64,000 nucleotides of DNA from Apostichopus japonicus (taxonomy: Eukaryota; Echinodermata; Holothuroidea; Aspidochirotida; Stichopodidae). A model generated the notes under the pieces. The model was not told the DNA's origin. It worked only from the letters and a program-made list of their open reading frames with translations, and did no database searches. Location of the stretch: positions 26,116,564-26,180,563 of the forward strand of contig NC_092571.1 in NCBI RefSeq assembly GCF_037975245.1. The letters are read 5' to 3'. Made by a program: the position numbers and the translations under genes. Of this stretch, positions 51,198-63,143 are shown one piece after another (the stretch's first letter is position 1; every line of letters starts with the position of its first letter).

Positions 51198-52243
51198 TTC
51201 CAGAGGACAAGAAATTTGGGCAAAAGTCCTGAAAAATTCGGGCAGCCTAAGAGGAGAAAAAATATATATATATATATTTTTTTTTTCTCCTCTTAGGCTG
51301 CCCGAATTTTTCAGGACTTTTGCCCGAATTTCTTGTCCTCTGGAAATTTGGGGGGGCAGTCTGCCCCCCCCCCCCGCCTCGTACGCCTATATTAATAAGT
51401 ACAGTTAGGATGAATCTGTGAGTTCTGTAAAAAAAGACAACTCTTGCTCATATCAGACACCTGGTCCTCAACAGGTTCTCAGAAGGACCAACAGTTGATT
51501 TGTGATATTTTTGGCAATAATATTGTGTGTGTGCATCGAACTACATAACGATTTTAGGAGAGTGCTTCTCCCTTGTAAATATTCCTTACAAGCAAGGAAC
51601 CATAGTGCCCTTAGGATCTTGTTAAGATATATATTCTCTTGTTGACAGATGAGGGTAACCCATGGTTAAATTTTGATATAGTCACCGCCTTATCATTGGT
51701 TACCATGATATCCATATCTTGTGTTATTGGCTGCATGGTTTGGATGACATACAAATGGAAATGCAAGACACAGGGACCTTGCACATGTCAGTGTGAGGCA
51801 TGCCAAGGCTGTATGGGGTAAGTTTTCTCCAATCTTGTGAATTTTATGGATAAAGTTGAGTGAGATGATCACTTCCCCTTACTCTGGGTGCAAAAGATTC
51901 CTAGTAAAATAATGAAAATTCAAAAGAGGCAAATTGAGGGAGTGATTTTCTGGACTACAATAGTTATGGAAGTTTCATTTCTTAACATTATGGGAAATGT
52001 AATGGAACGTTTAGAATAGATTATACTGTATCCATCACAACATCATATAAGTCACTTTATAAATGTATGAGTGTTTGTTTTTCTTTCTGGAGGTTTAAAA
52101 TATTGAATCCTAAAGTCGTCTGTCTGATAGATCAGTAATTTTGATTGTGGGATGCCTTGTTGGGTCGCTGTCAGTTAATTGGAAGCACTCAGATCTGTGT
52201 AAACTTACATTCTGTGCAAGAAATCTGCCAGAGTATGATATGA

Positions 52244-52320
<77 letters not shown>

Positions 52321-53432
52321 ATATAATCTTTTGAGCATCCCGCATGCAGGAAGCTTCAAGAGGAGGTTAACATTGAATGTGATTTGATGAGACGATAGGT
52401 GTCAACCAATACAGTTTCATGATGGGAGTTACAGAAGGACTTAAATTGCACCATGTATTATTTACTCATCTTCACTTCATTGGGGATCTTGTGCTAAAAT
52501 ATGGTAGAATATCGTATATAATTTGATTCATTTTCTGTTTCCTATCAGGGCTTCCTCCACACACGAATCTGCTCATTCACTGGATAGCATCACGAGCGAA
52601 AATCCTGATCCTCCCACCACAGACACTAAGGTGAGTGTATTACATTGTTTTCTGTGTCAGTCAATTTAAAAACCAAAATGTGCTATTGAAAGTCATTCTA
52701 ACGAATCTTTGAAGGTCGTGTGGGATTTAGCTTAACCCTGTTTGTTGTATAATATTCAATTTCAATGGCAGAGTCAACTGGGGCATTGCATTCCTCCGGA
52801 GTTTTTAAGTCACTCTCTTTCTTTCTGTAGATTACGGTAACGATAGCGATCGAAGAAAGCGAGACTTGGTCATTTGTACTCTATCGTACTTGTACTTATG
52901 TACCCTTCTATTTAAATACTTGTCCTGAAAATGCCTTCGAATTCAGGTGCTTGTACACTATAAATCTTTCCTAGTGTATCATGCTTCCAAACTGGTCTCA
53001 CACCTGGATTACAATCTCTATCTGATCAACATCATGTTTACACTAAGATTGATCTTGGATAGGATCTCCTTGTTTGGTCTGGATTGCAAGATCCCAAGAG
53101 AACATAATTCCACAGGCGACTGTGTAGTCCTTCAGCTTTCGTGAAACTTCAAGCCTGGAAATGTCCATATTTTGTGAAATTTTTACGTAGCGTCTAAACG
53201 AGACAAATATCCCGCTCACTCTCTCCCCTCATATCCATTGTCATCCTCAATTTACCTCTTCATTACCAATACAATGTCTGCTTTTATCTTCTCTCTCTCG
53301 CAAAAATCAAAGAGTCCTGCAGACATGGAGCTGCTTAGAAATCGGAAGAGATCAAGTGTTGCTATCCCAGTGCTCTCCCAATTCACAATGCCAACAAAAC
53401 AAACAGAAGCCAACCACTATATAAAGGAATAG
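42186..53432 (+). CDS. TNF-receptor-like type I membrane receptor, 10 coding exons
   Basis: Exons joined in frame: 42186-42212, 43858-43929, 44697-44782, 45246-45336, 46592-46652, 47269-47313 (45-base cassette, phase 1-1), 47374-47472, 51649-51817, 52549-52630, 53313-53432 (TAG). Product about 283 residues, or 268 without the cassette. Residues 1-30 are a signal peptide (MKANTIIAK then a Leu/Ile-rich core split by the first intron). Residues 34-112 hold ten Cys, including GCCPCQQGSF, NKCSQC and NDRVCGD, the spacing and ending typical of TNFR Cys-rich domains. A Ser/Thr/Pro stalk follows, then a membrane helix (about 171-193), a juxtamembrane patch with six Cys, and a tail of about 70 residues without a death domain or a canonical TRAF motif that I can recognise. 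TNFR assignment is inference from Cys spacing and topology; which subfamily is unknown. Confidence 0.7.
45830..46200. mobile_element. TTAA-flanked MITE family 1, copy 3 (inverted, intact ends)
   Basis: TTAA at 45830-45833 and 46197-46200 flank AGGCATTGAAGACTTGC and its inverted copy GCGAGTCTTCAATGCCT. The body is the reverse complement of the copies at 16196 and 41454. TTAA duplications are the hallmark of piggyBac-type insertion, though these ends are not the usual CCY start. Lies in an intron of the TNFR-like gene. Confidence 0.8.
47269..47313 (+). CDS. Candidate 45-base cassette exon of the TNFR-like gene
   Basis: Between exons 46592-46652 and 47374-47472 there is a T-rich acceptor ending GGTGGCAG and a CAC|GTAAGA donor around an open 45-base segment. 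Both borders are phase 1, so inclusion adds 15 residues (Ser/Pro-rich, with SSPEIPTLKP) to the extracellular stalk without changing frame. Too short to stand out as an ORF. Real exon usage needs transcripts. Confidence 0.55.
50307..50966. mobile_element. Inner, nested hAT-like element with 8-bp duplication GTCCAGGT
   Basis: The ends CAAGGGCGGCGGGAGC and, in reverse complement, CAAGGGCGGCGGAACC are terminal inverted repeats. The direct repeat GTCCAGGT is at 50299-50306 and 50967-50974. Its interior shares the block GGAGCGCCACCATCGGTTGG with the outer element (about 49817 and 50740), so the two are relatives. Confidence 0.85.
51153..51195. repeat. (TA)n microsatellite beside the foldback
   Basis: Alternating TA with one TACATA interruption, inside the outer hAT-like element. 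Confidence 0.9.
51196..51347. repeat. Foldback: about 65-bp inverted repeat with an AT spacer
   Basis: The left arm from ATTTCCAGAGGACAAGAAAT through GCCTAAGAGGAG is mirrored by the right arm from CTCCTCTTAGGC through TTTCTTGTCCTCTGGAAAT. They are nearly identical and separated by a (TA)n spacer. Part of the outer hAT-like element. Confidence 0.85.
52247..52317. repeat. (TA)n microsatellite, about 70 bp
   Basis: Pure TA repeat in the intron after the transmembrane exon of the TNFR-like gene. Confidence 0.95.
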
Positions 53433-53968
53433 TAAAGGAAAAAGGGCAAGGGCATCTTGGTTAAAACAGTTATCTTAGTATCTTACATCAGGATAAGAAG
53501 ATCTTTGCTATTTTCAGCAGTTATCCATTGTTTCGTGTCCAGCAGGAGCTGCAGAGCAAGCACACCAGATGGAGGAGCATAAAAGATGCATAGTTTGTCT
53601 AGAGAGGGAAGAATGACAATATATCTGTGGCTTTAGGAGAATGAACCTTACTAAGCCTTCCTTGAAAGCCTTCAACTTTCCTTACAACAGTCTTGCCAGT
53701 GTTTTTGCCAATCTTCAATTAATCATGAACAAGTCTACTTATTATTCCATTAGTCTATAAAATGAAATGCATTTGTACCTTTCATAGTGCACCTAAGTTT
53801 CCTTTCATCATCCTAGACTTGAAAGTAGTAAATCCTAAGTGTTGCTTGTTTTAAGCTTTTATTCTATGGAAAATTGAATACAAGTTTTCATTTCAATAAC
53901 TTGAGCTTTGTCTTTAAACACTTTTTTTAATAATGTAACATTGTACTATATAATTCATATATCTATAT

Positions 53969-54792
53969 TTGATTGGAAAATATTTGTCAATGTGGGAAGA
54001 AAAATATGTTTTGAAGATTTGTGTTCTTATAATGGTATGCAATATTACAGTAAATGGTTGTAGACTGTACTTATATACTGATTAGGTATATTACATTTTA
54101 TCTAGTTTTATTATCATGATGTGGACCCGTATAACAAGATCAAGTGTTGGGTATTTAAGTCAGGTAAATTTATTCTTGTCTACTGGTTTTCTGGACCGGT
54201 GCGGAGTCGCAGGCCCTGGGCTACGGGAAGTCTCTGAGACAAGTATCAGAAAAATAACCACAGCTAGCAAATTAGCTACTATTGATACTAAACAGGCCAT
54301 CTCTTGCTGATTCATCTAGGTATCCCAAAGGGGGGCCTGTCATTAAATTGAAAATTTTATAAAGTTACAGGACATTGTTCTGTATATTTCATAAACAAAA
54401 TAAAGAGGGATAAAAATGCTTTATATAAATTTTATTGGAAAGTATTTGTAAATGTGGGGAGAAAAATATATTTTTAAAGATTTGTGTCCTAATAATGTAT
54501 GCAATATTACAGTAAATTGGTTGTAGACTGTACTTATATACTGGTAGGGGTATATTACATTTTATCTAGTTTTATTATCATGGTGTGGACCTGTATAACA
54601 TGATAAAGTGTTGGGTATTTAAATCGGGTAAATTTATTCTTGTCTCAGGGTTTTCTGGACCGATGCGAAGTATCAGAAAAATAACCACAGCTAGCGAATC
54701 AGCTAGTATTGATACTAACAGGCCCTGTGTCCTTTTATAGCCCATTGCTAATTCCTCTGGTATCTCCAAGGGGGGGGGGGGCTTTCATTAAA
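53969..54792. repeat. Two-copy direct duplication of about 360 bp in the TNFR-like 3' flank
   Basis: Copies at about 53969-54345 and 54432-54792 share GCAATATTACAGTAAAT, GGTTGTAGACTGTACTTATA, CATTTTATCTAGTTTTATTA and AGAAAAATAACCACAGCTAG. The second lacks a 35-base GC-rich stretch around 54203-54240. Confidence 0.85.
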
Positions 54793-55674
54793 TTGCTATC
54801 GGGCACACCAAACATAGGTATCTAGTATCTTTGCTGTAACTGTGTCTTAATAATAAGAAAGCTCCCACTATGGTACACATATGACTATTGCAATTATGAG
54901 CACAGTAAATATAGGGGAAAAAATCTGGAGAATCTGTGACAATTTAATGTTTATATTTGTTTGTTGGATGGAGTGGTAGGCCTTAAGACTACAGTACTAG
55001 TGTATGTCACAGCTTTCAAAATCAGTTGAAAAGAGGAGTTCATTTTCTTTTTTATATTTTAATTATCTATTTCAAGGGTCTACATGTTTTAATAGCTTTC
55101 ATTTTTTTGGCCAAATATGGCAGCTGAATAATAATACAATTTTTTTGTACTTTTTCATCACATTTACAAGAAAGGCTGTAATACATATTTTGTGCATAAA
55201 TCTTTCTGCTTTTTTTTTTACTTTGTAAGTACAAACAAGATATCATATCAATGTTACTCATCTGCTATATTTTAAGTAGACGTTGGCATGTAAATAAAAA
55301 AGTGCTAGTAATTTCTAAAGCTCTTCTGGTTCTCAAGTTATACCTTTATGACAAATATCCCTGGAATGCCACCTATGGGTGGTTTACACATTTTGACCTC
55401 TTGTGACCGCAAAATAAAGCTTGCATGAATTTCGTATTTAGCTTCAGCGAGTACCCTATTGTTGTTTATAGAGGTCATAGGTCATTTGAGGTCAATAGAG
55501 TCAAAGCCCATTTGCCCAATATACACTTCCCCTGAATTCAGGTAGTGGACGTCCTTTATAAATTGTGTTAATTATTAATGCTACATGTGGAATTTGGTTG
55601 CCAATTAATCTCAGTTTGCAATATAAAGCACTACACAGTGAGCCGCTTCTTGATTAATGAACATCCTCATAAGC

Positions 55675-55990
55675 AAACTTGCTGTCCCGGATGTGTAACT
55701 TAACCCAGGTCATTGGTAACTTGTCACTCCTACACACCAAAGTGTGCACAATTCAAACAATCTTTCCTGGGGCACCACAGCCACGTGTCCCCTGCAGCCA
55801 CAAACCGCCGCACGCAACTACATTTACAAGTCACCTCGCAAGTCCTTATTTATACACCTGGGTGAAGAGAGGCAATGGAGATAAAGTGCCTTGCCCAAGG
55901 ACACAACGCAGTGATCTGGCCAGGGCTCGAACCTGTAATCCTTAGATCACAAGTCCACTGCCTTAACCACATGACCACAACGCCCTCTAT
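55675..55990 (-). repeat. tRNA-derived SINE, family A, copy 4 (best head)
   Basis: On the minus strand the element starts GGGCGTTGTGGTCATGTGG (A-box-like) and about 50 bases later has GGTTCGAGCCC, a good pol III B box. Then follow the central block (TTGGGCAAGGCACTTTATC) and CACCCAGGTGTATAAAT. The central block resembles conserved-domain animal SINEs; the exact superfamily is not settled. Confidence 0.8.
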
Positions 55991-57222
55991 TTACAAAGAA
56001 ACGTTGAAAGGGATATCCAGTCAGCAGGCAATGAATTTGAAATCAAGACCCTGTCTAAATACAGTAGGCCTACATCTGGTTGCTTGTATATGTAACTGTG
56101 GAAGGCTATAACTCCTTCATTCTCCAGGAAATGCATTGTTAGGTGGTCTGTGATATCATACTATTTCAAGTAGTTTACTGTCACTCCTCAAGATCCTTAC
56201 TTTTCCTATAATAATTGAATCCTGTGATTCCTGTTGTTTAAATACTGTTGCATTGGGATGGGTTTTTGGAAATTGGTTACTTAGCTGTGAATGTTTACCA
56301 TTGCCCTGGTTCAAGAGTGACAACTGGGGCCCTTCACACTTACTTCATCTCAGCTGCACTGAATAAAATGTACTTCACACAATGCTATCAAAAATTAATG
56401 TAAAATTGAAAAAAAAAAACATCTCTAATTAACTCTTGTACATGTACTGTACACCTTGAAACAGGGAAAATCGAGTTTAGGAAGCAATATTCGACTTGCA
56501 ATTTCTGCAGACTGCAAGAATCCCCACAGATTTTTCATCTATCTGCACCTAAAATAGGTGCCTTTTAAGCCAAGAATTTGCTCACTTGTGTGAAATAAGC
56601 TTTAAAAAGCATAAATTAAGCCAGCTGAGGAAACTTGCATTTCAGAAGAGTAAATTAATTACGGAGGCAAGTTTTGTCATATAGTTTTCTTTCCCACCCG
56701 CAAAATGTCTGCTCACAGGTGAAATCCTTTTCCATACATAATATTTATCACCCAAGAGATCCACTTTTTTATCATGATGATACCAGTCTTGTAGACAATG
56801 CTAACTTTGCTACTAATGTAGCATATATGCTACTTGGTTGCACTTGGCTACTAAGTCTAGCTCCTACAGGCAGCTTAGAAAAAGGAAATTTGAACGAAAA
56901 GTGAAGCATTAAAAAATGATTGTCAGTTTATTTGTCTTTAAAATAATTTTATTGTTATAACAAAAGTATACAAGTGTAAAGATCACACACACATTATACA
57001 CCGGTGGTACCACAGCACACACGTATTGCAATAATGAATGTATACAAAAGTTGCTTAGTTGGACAAATACAATAAGAAATAAAGCAAAACAAAAGAAAAG
57101 ATTTCCAAGATGGAAACAGAAAACCAGCTGGCCTATTGATTCTTTGTCACCTTTGACATGAGAGTACTTATAGTTTACGTACAGCACCGCACGCTAGTTT
57201 GACCATTCCCAAAGAAGAACAT

Positions 57223-57805
57223 TTAAAGGATTGGTTCAGTTGACATACATGTTTATGTTATATGAAAGAGGACAATAAAAGAAACACAATGGTGCAAAAA
57301 CTGTTCAAATATCTTTTTTGGTTAACGAGATATTCAAGTGTAAAGTTTTATCAGATTGTGTAGAAACTGCTGAAATCTGACTAGCTGTGATGTAACATCC
57401 TCACATTCCTGAAAAGTCTTTGTTTTTTTTTCTAAATATTTTGTGAGATTTCATGACTTTCAACCAAAAGATATGTCAGGAGATCTCATATTTGTCAAAG
57501 GAAGTATTTGAGATTAAACATCTGAAGAATTTTTGATTATATTATTTTCAAATGTGTTAAAAAATGTAAATAATTTTTAAAGAAATATATTCACACATGT
57601 TAAGGAAGTGAGGATGTGACATCACACCCTCAGAGTAAGTCTTTCTACACCAGTCATTTTCAAAGAAATTTTGGTATCTTCAAAGTGTCATACAGTATCT
57701 CCTTAACAGAGCATGCTATCATGGTAGTTTCTTCACTGTTCTTTTTGTCTTTCTGTGCTCTTTCATACAAAATAGACATGTCAAACACCTGAACCAATCC
57801 TTTAA
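57223..57805. mobile_element. TTAA-flanked MITE family 2, copy 2 (inverted)
   Basis: TTAA at 57223-57226 and 57802-57805 flank AGGATTGGTTCAG and CTGAACCAATCCT. The interior is the reverse complement of 21693-22268 with scattered differences. Confidence 0.85.
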
Positions 57806-58734
57806 CTATGCACCCTGGTGAAATGTACATACAATTCTTACATTGGAATATCAGGATTACAATAGTTGAAATTGTCAGTATATAGGCCTACTACCATAGT
57901 TGAACTTGAAGCTACAGGTATACTTTCATAGTTGCACACTGATAGCAATGAGGAAGAGAAAAATTAGATACGATTTCAAAGAAAGCCGTAACAGGAAAAC
58001 ATCAGTCAGTGTGCATCTATGGCATAGCACCTGTTGCTGCAAGTTCACTTTAGTACAAAGCAATTGTTACCATCAAATGTTGAAAATGATAGAATTGAAT
58101 TTAAATTTCACCAGGGTGCTTAGAATATGTTCCTCTTTCATCAGTTCAAATATAGCCTCAGGAATATTTTTAATTTATAGTGACCAGCAAGATGTGACTA
58201 TGTTTTCAAGGTTTTAACTAAGTTTGTGGACCTTAAATAATCTGGACCTTCACTTTAAAACAAGTGAATTCATGCACTCTGAATGTGAAGCCACCTACCA
58301 AGTACGAAGTGCATCCAAAGTTATAGTACGAGATCTAATATTAATTTTTTTTTTTTTAAGATTTTGAGTGCCAGTAAACTCAGATGACCTTTGACCTTGA
58401 AAAAGATACAAGGCATTAGTACTCATTAAGGTGAATCCACAAACTAAGTTATTTCATGTTCAAGGTAGAAAAAATATGGGATAAATAGGATATTTGGTCA
58501 TGAAAAGAGAAATAAAGACATGAAATATTTGCAATGCTTCATACATAATCAAGATTTATAAAAATTACAATCATTGCAAGGTCCGAGTCCAAACTCAACT
58601 CCTAGTTTGTTGCACTTTTGATACTATTTAAGGAATGAAGATGAACATGATCAACAAGGCATCACAAGGCTAATAAAAGATAACCTTTGAGACCCTGAAA
58701 CAGGTACATTACTGCAAAATACTCTTTGTTTAAT

Positions 58735-58880
58735 ACTAGGTTTAGAGTCACCCGTAACAGTAGGCACATTACCCAAAAATACTTTTTGTTAATATTAGGA
58801 TTAGAACTAGATTAGGTTTATATTTAGGTTAGGATTATAATTAGGTTAGGATTATAATTAGGTTAGGATTAGTATTATAT
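58735..58880. repeat. TTAGGTTAGGATTA-type short repeats
   Basis: Four to five degenerate copies of TTAGGTTAGGATTATAA. They look telomere-like but lack TTAGGG units. Confidence 0.6.
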
Positions 58881-61069
58881 TATTTCTAATTATAAATTTG
58901 ATATAATTAAATTTCTATGAAAGTTGATTAGATTCTAATTTTTAATAACACACATTATTTAAATTGAAACATTATTAATCTATTAGGCACAGAGAGTGAA
59001 TGTGCTCATTATTACAACATACAAAAAAAAAAAAAAAAAAAAAAACATACAAATGCCCAACCTCTGTTAATCCAACTGTCCTTTGTCACCCACTGCCATT
59101 CAGTTACTTCCTCTAAATGATAATAATGCCCTTGACCACCCTCACAATTACCCATAAAACTTCAGAGCCACAAAGCTAATACCCAAACTGTAATGCAACA
59201 ATGCCATTTGGGAATGATGTTCCCCCAGACTTATTTGAAGTTATTTCACGAATATTTGCTATTTACCCCAATATTTGCTATTTACCCCATCTAACATTCC
59301 GAACCGACAGTGTTGCATTTAGACAAAACATTTCAATAATTAATATGACTTTTGCTTTACACAACAGACCAATTAACTCTGCTCAATTGACCAAACAGAA
59401 GATCAGCATTACAAAGCTAAAAACTTAAACTGTTATGAGAGAATGTCTATGTCCTCTGTGAAACCGTGCCCAATTCTTATTTCATGATACTTATGTCTTA
59501 ATAACACTTTTAACTTTCGAAACAAGACAGTCAGTTGTATGTAGACAATAAGCTACCGATAACTATCATGCAAATAACACATATAGGCTTTATTAATGCT
59601 TAATATGCTCCTTTACACTTAAAAAAATTGTTCTTTACCACTTCAACAAAAAAGTTTAAATATGAGAGAAATTTCAAATTTGATGAAAAGGTATTTAAGC
59701 TAATATAATATCTGTTGTAAAGGAGCATGGGGCACCAAAAAGGGCCAAAAATGCAGGAATTGTTGCAAGGGAATCAAACGTAGTGATAAACATCACATTA
59801 AAGGTAGTCAGTATAGGCCCCAAATTGTAGCATGCTATAATTGCTAGAAGTTTTCAAAAAAATACTTTCCTCGAGGTCTTTGCTTTCCAAATTGTTCTCA
59901 GACATCTTTCAGGAACACACAAGATGTATGAATGCCTGTCCAAGTGAGGAAAATTTCCTTGAAGGTTCTAATAAAAACATTTTTAAGAATTGACCATATT
60001 TGAATATCTAGCATATTTGGGGCCAATACAGCATACCTTTAAAAACAACTATAGCACTGACCCAAGTATCTATCAGAAAAGATGATCATGGAAGCACTTG
60101 CTAATAGTTGACATTAGTCTCAGCATCAAGAGTACTTGTGTCAAATTATATTTGCATACCATGTTTGGTTGTCATGCAGCAACAATGAACTTTTGCCATT
60201 TTTACACTCCATGGTAACCTTGTGTCAACTTCTTTTCACTTAATTGAACCTCATTCTTGTTCATGCTATATTTTCACGGCACAACAATTCACCAACTAGT
60301 TTTGGTTTATAGTTGTATTTTGCCTTTTTTTTTGGGGGGGGGGGGGGGAATTAGTAAAATGTGGAAACTATCTTTCTATCCATCTGTGCCACACATATTT
60401 GCATAGGGTTTCAGGTTGTGCTACGGTATATATTTCAGTTAAGGAATACTAATAAACTGCATTTTAATATGGTAAGGTTGGGGCATATTTCTATATTTCA
60501 AATCCTATACAGGCATTTTTGGCAAGAGAACTGAAGAAAAGTTGGAGGGAAAAAAAACAGATTCTAAATGTATAACACATGCGTGATAACTTTTTTCGAT
60601 GTCAATTCAACCCTGTACTTTATAATAAGGAAACCTTTACTAATGGATTGCTAAGCAAATTTCAGTGCTGACAGGCCTTTTCCAAAATTTTCTACCTTCT
60701 TTTCTGAACCAGAAATAACACCTTTCTTTTATACATATTTATAAATACCTTGTTCTTTAATACATATTTATATGTTTGTAAAATGTTATCAGTCTCTTAA
60801 TCATATATGATATGATTTTAATTTAAAGAGAATAAAACACTGGAAATAACTTGTCCAGCCAGCTTATAAATCTTTCAAGTTCATTTACAGATGTCCAAAT
60901 GGGCATACAAGAACATGCAATACATACCTTGTACAAAATATACTTGAATGACTTGTTTGATCACACACATCTTTAATGAAGCACTGAAATATTTGTTTGG
61001 CCAGTTCTGAAAGACAACTCCTTCTCCATCCTCCCCCCACCCCTCCCTCACCACCACATCTTCTCTAAA

Positions 61070-61730
61070 TTAAGACTGGACCATCACGTCACTATCACCA
61101 GCTAGTTCCTGCAAAAATGAAATGGACACACGATAAGATTCAAAACTTTCAGTAAAGTAATGGAAAGAGATGTCTTAATCTGTTCACTTGATCAATCAAT
61201 CAATTGCACTTTACAGGAAGACAGAACAAAGTGTTGGCAAACTGCTTAATATCTACTGCACAAAGCCTGTGTAGGTTAAACAATGTCAAGGGCCCCCAAG
61301 GTTTTGATCCAGTAGGATCTTCTTCAGAGACGAACTGAAAAAGATCCTGCTTAGGAATTGAAATGTCAGGCCCTGTAACTTTTACATGTGACAGGAAGTT
61401 TGAGTTTAAAGGTGAAGGTATGAGGATGTACTCATTTCAATAATCTTTTCAGAATTAATCCGAGTTGCATTGCTTACTTCATCATTTTTGCTGGTATTGT
61501 TTGTTGCACTGGTACTTAAAATAAAATAAACAAAAATTCATCTGAATTGGTATTATAATTATGAGCATTGAAAATCAACTTATATATGAATTCATGTATG
61601 TTAAATTAAGCACCCAACCAGAGCTTATCATCACCTAATGGAGTTTTTGATATATGATGTAAAATAAAAAGAAAGCAAGGAAATTTCATACATATATATA
61701 TATATATATATGTATGAAATTTCCTTGCTT

Positions 61731-61825
<95 letters not shown>

Positions 61826-61854
61826 GTATATATACAGTATATATATATATACAG

Positions 61855-61897
<43 letters not shown>

Positions 61898-63088
61898 ATA
61901 TATATAAGTGTTTACACGGGTCCAAAAATCGGGAACCGGGTACCCGACGACCGTTACCCGCCGGGTATCCGGGTACCCGGAAAAAATTGTTTACCCTTGT
62001 GTATCACGATTTTCAAGAAATTACATATTGGATGCTGTAATAAATGCATTATATTCTCTACTGACAATGTTTTCATGTTCAAATACGTAGGTGTAAGATA
62101 AGGTATAAAACCTCCCTCAATAATTTTTATTTGCTTCTGTTTCTTTCATTAACTTGTTAATAAATTAATTATTTAATTATAATTAGCATTACTACCAACA
62201 TCGCACTGCCGCCGCTGCTTATGCTAGCTTGTGCACGTCTATTGGATCAAACCATATAAATATCCAATTTAGCTATTAAACAGTTTCTTATACTAGTAGG
62301 CTACTATCTATTATGCAGGCCCAGGGTTCGCATTAGCCGCGCGATTCGCGCAATTTGATCGCATTTGGAATAAACAATTAGTAAAAAGCCACTTGCGATT
62401 ACTATTTTTTAGTTATCCCGTCTATAATCCATAAACATCGCGTAAAATTCCTTGTCAGCCTTTCCTTCTTTGAAATAAACGAATGAATAAATAATAACTA
62501 CTTCCACATGGTAGCCTAACACCACACTAAGTCAATGAGAAATCTAGCTAAGCCTAACCATCTGTTTATTTGCTGGAGTTGTGACGCAGTTATAAGACAT
62601 CCATGGAATACTTTCGTTATTGCTGTTACGTTCGACCACATGGTTGCCTAACACCACACTAAGTCAATGGGGGTAGTCTAGCCTAGCCATCTGTTTATTA
62701 CCTGAAATTGTGACGCAGTTATAAAATGCTTTTGTTATTGCTGTTATCTTGGAACACATGGTAGCCTAACAACACACTAAGTCAATGGGAAATCAGCCTA
62801 ACCATCGGTTTGCAATTTTTTTTTTTAAACAATCACACTTTGCGTATGATTCGGGTAATAAATTAGGAACCGGGTAGTATCGCGTCGAGCGGGCCCCTTC
62901 GTTATTGCTGTTATCTTCGACCAAATTGTAGCCTAACACCACACTAAGTCAATGGGAAATCTGCCTAACCGTCGGTTTGCCAATTTTTTTTTTTTTTTTT
63001 TAAATCACACTTTGCTTAGGATTCAGGTTATAAATTAGGAACCGGGTAGCATCGTGTCGGGCGGGTACCCGGATAACCCGTGCAAACA

Positions 63089-63143
<55 letters not shown>

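Larger units (their letters stand above)
49740..51391. mobile_element. Outer hAT-like element with 8-bp duplication TTAATAAG
   Basis: The left end is CATAAGCGTACGGGA; the right end in reverse complement is TATAGGCGTACGAGG. It is flanked by TTAATAAG at 49732-49739 and 51392-51399. The 1,652-bp span includes a complete second element (50307-50966) and a 150-bp foldback (51196-51347). It lies in the intron upstream of the transmembrane exon of the TNFR-like gene. No intact transposase was recognised. Confidence 0.8.
53433..61069. other. Convergent intergenic spacer
   Basis: Lies between the TNFR-like gene (+) and the membrane-protein gene (-). Holds the 360-bp duplication, a family A SINE, a TTAA MITE, TTAGG-like repeats and a poly(A) run at 59022. 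ORFs of 60-105 codons here show no coding features. Confidence 0.6.

Noticed and set aside
55679-56111. ORFs overlapping 55675-55990
   Set aside because: They are translations of a family A SINE.
58735-58880. Interstitial telomere
   Set aside because: Units are TTAGGTTAGGATTA-like and degenerate; true TTAGGG runs are absent.
56674-59428. Several 75-105 codon ORFs in the convergent spacer
   Set aside because: No domain, no biased composition and no splice partners; expected by chance in AT-rich sequence of this length.
61710-61910. IYIYIY-rich ORFs
   Set aside because: TA dinucleotide repeat translation.
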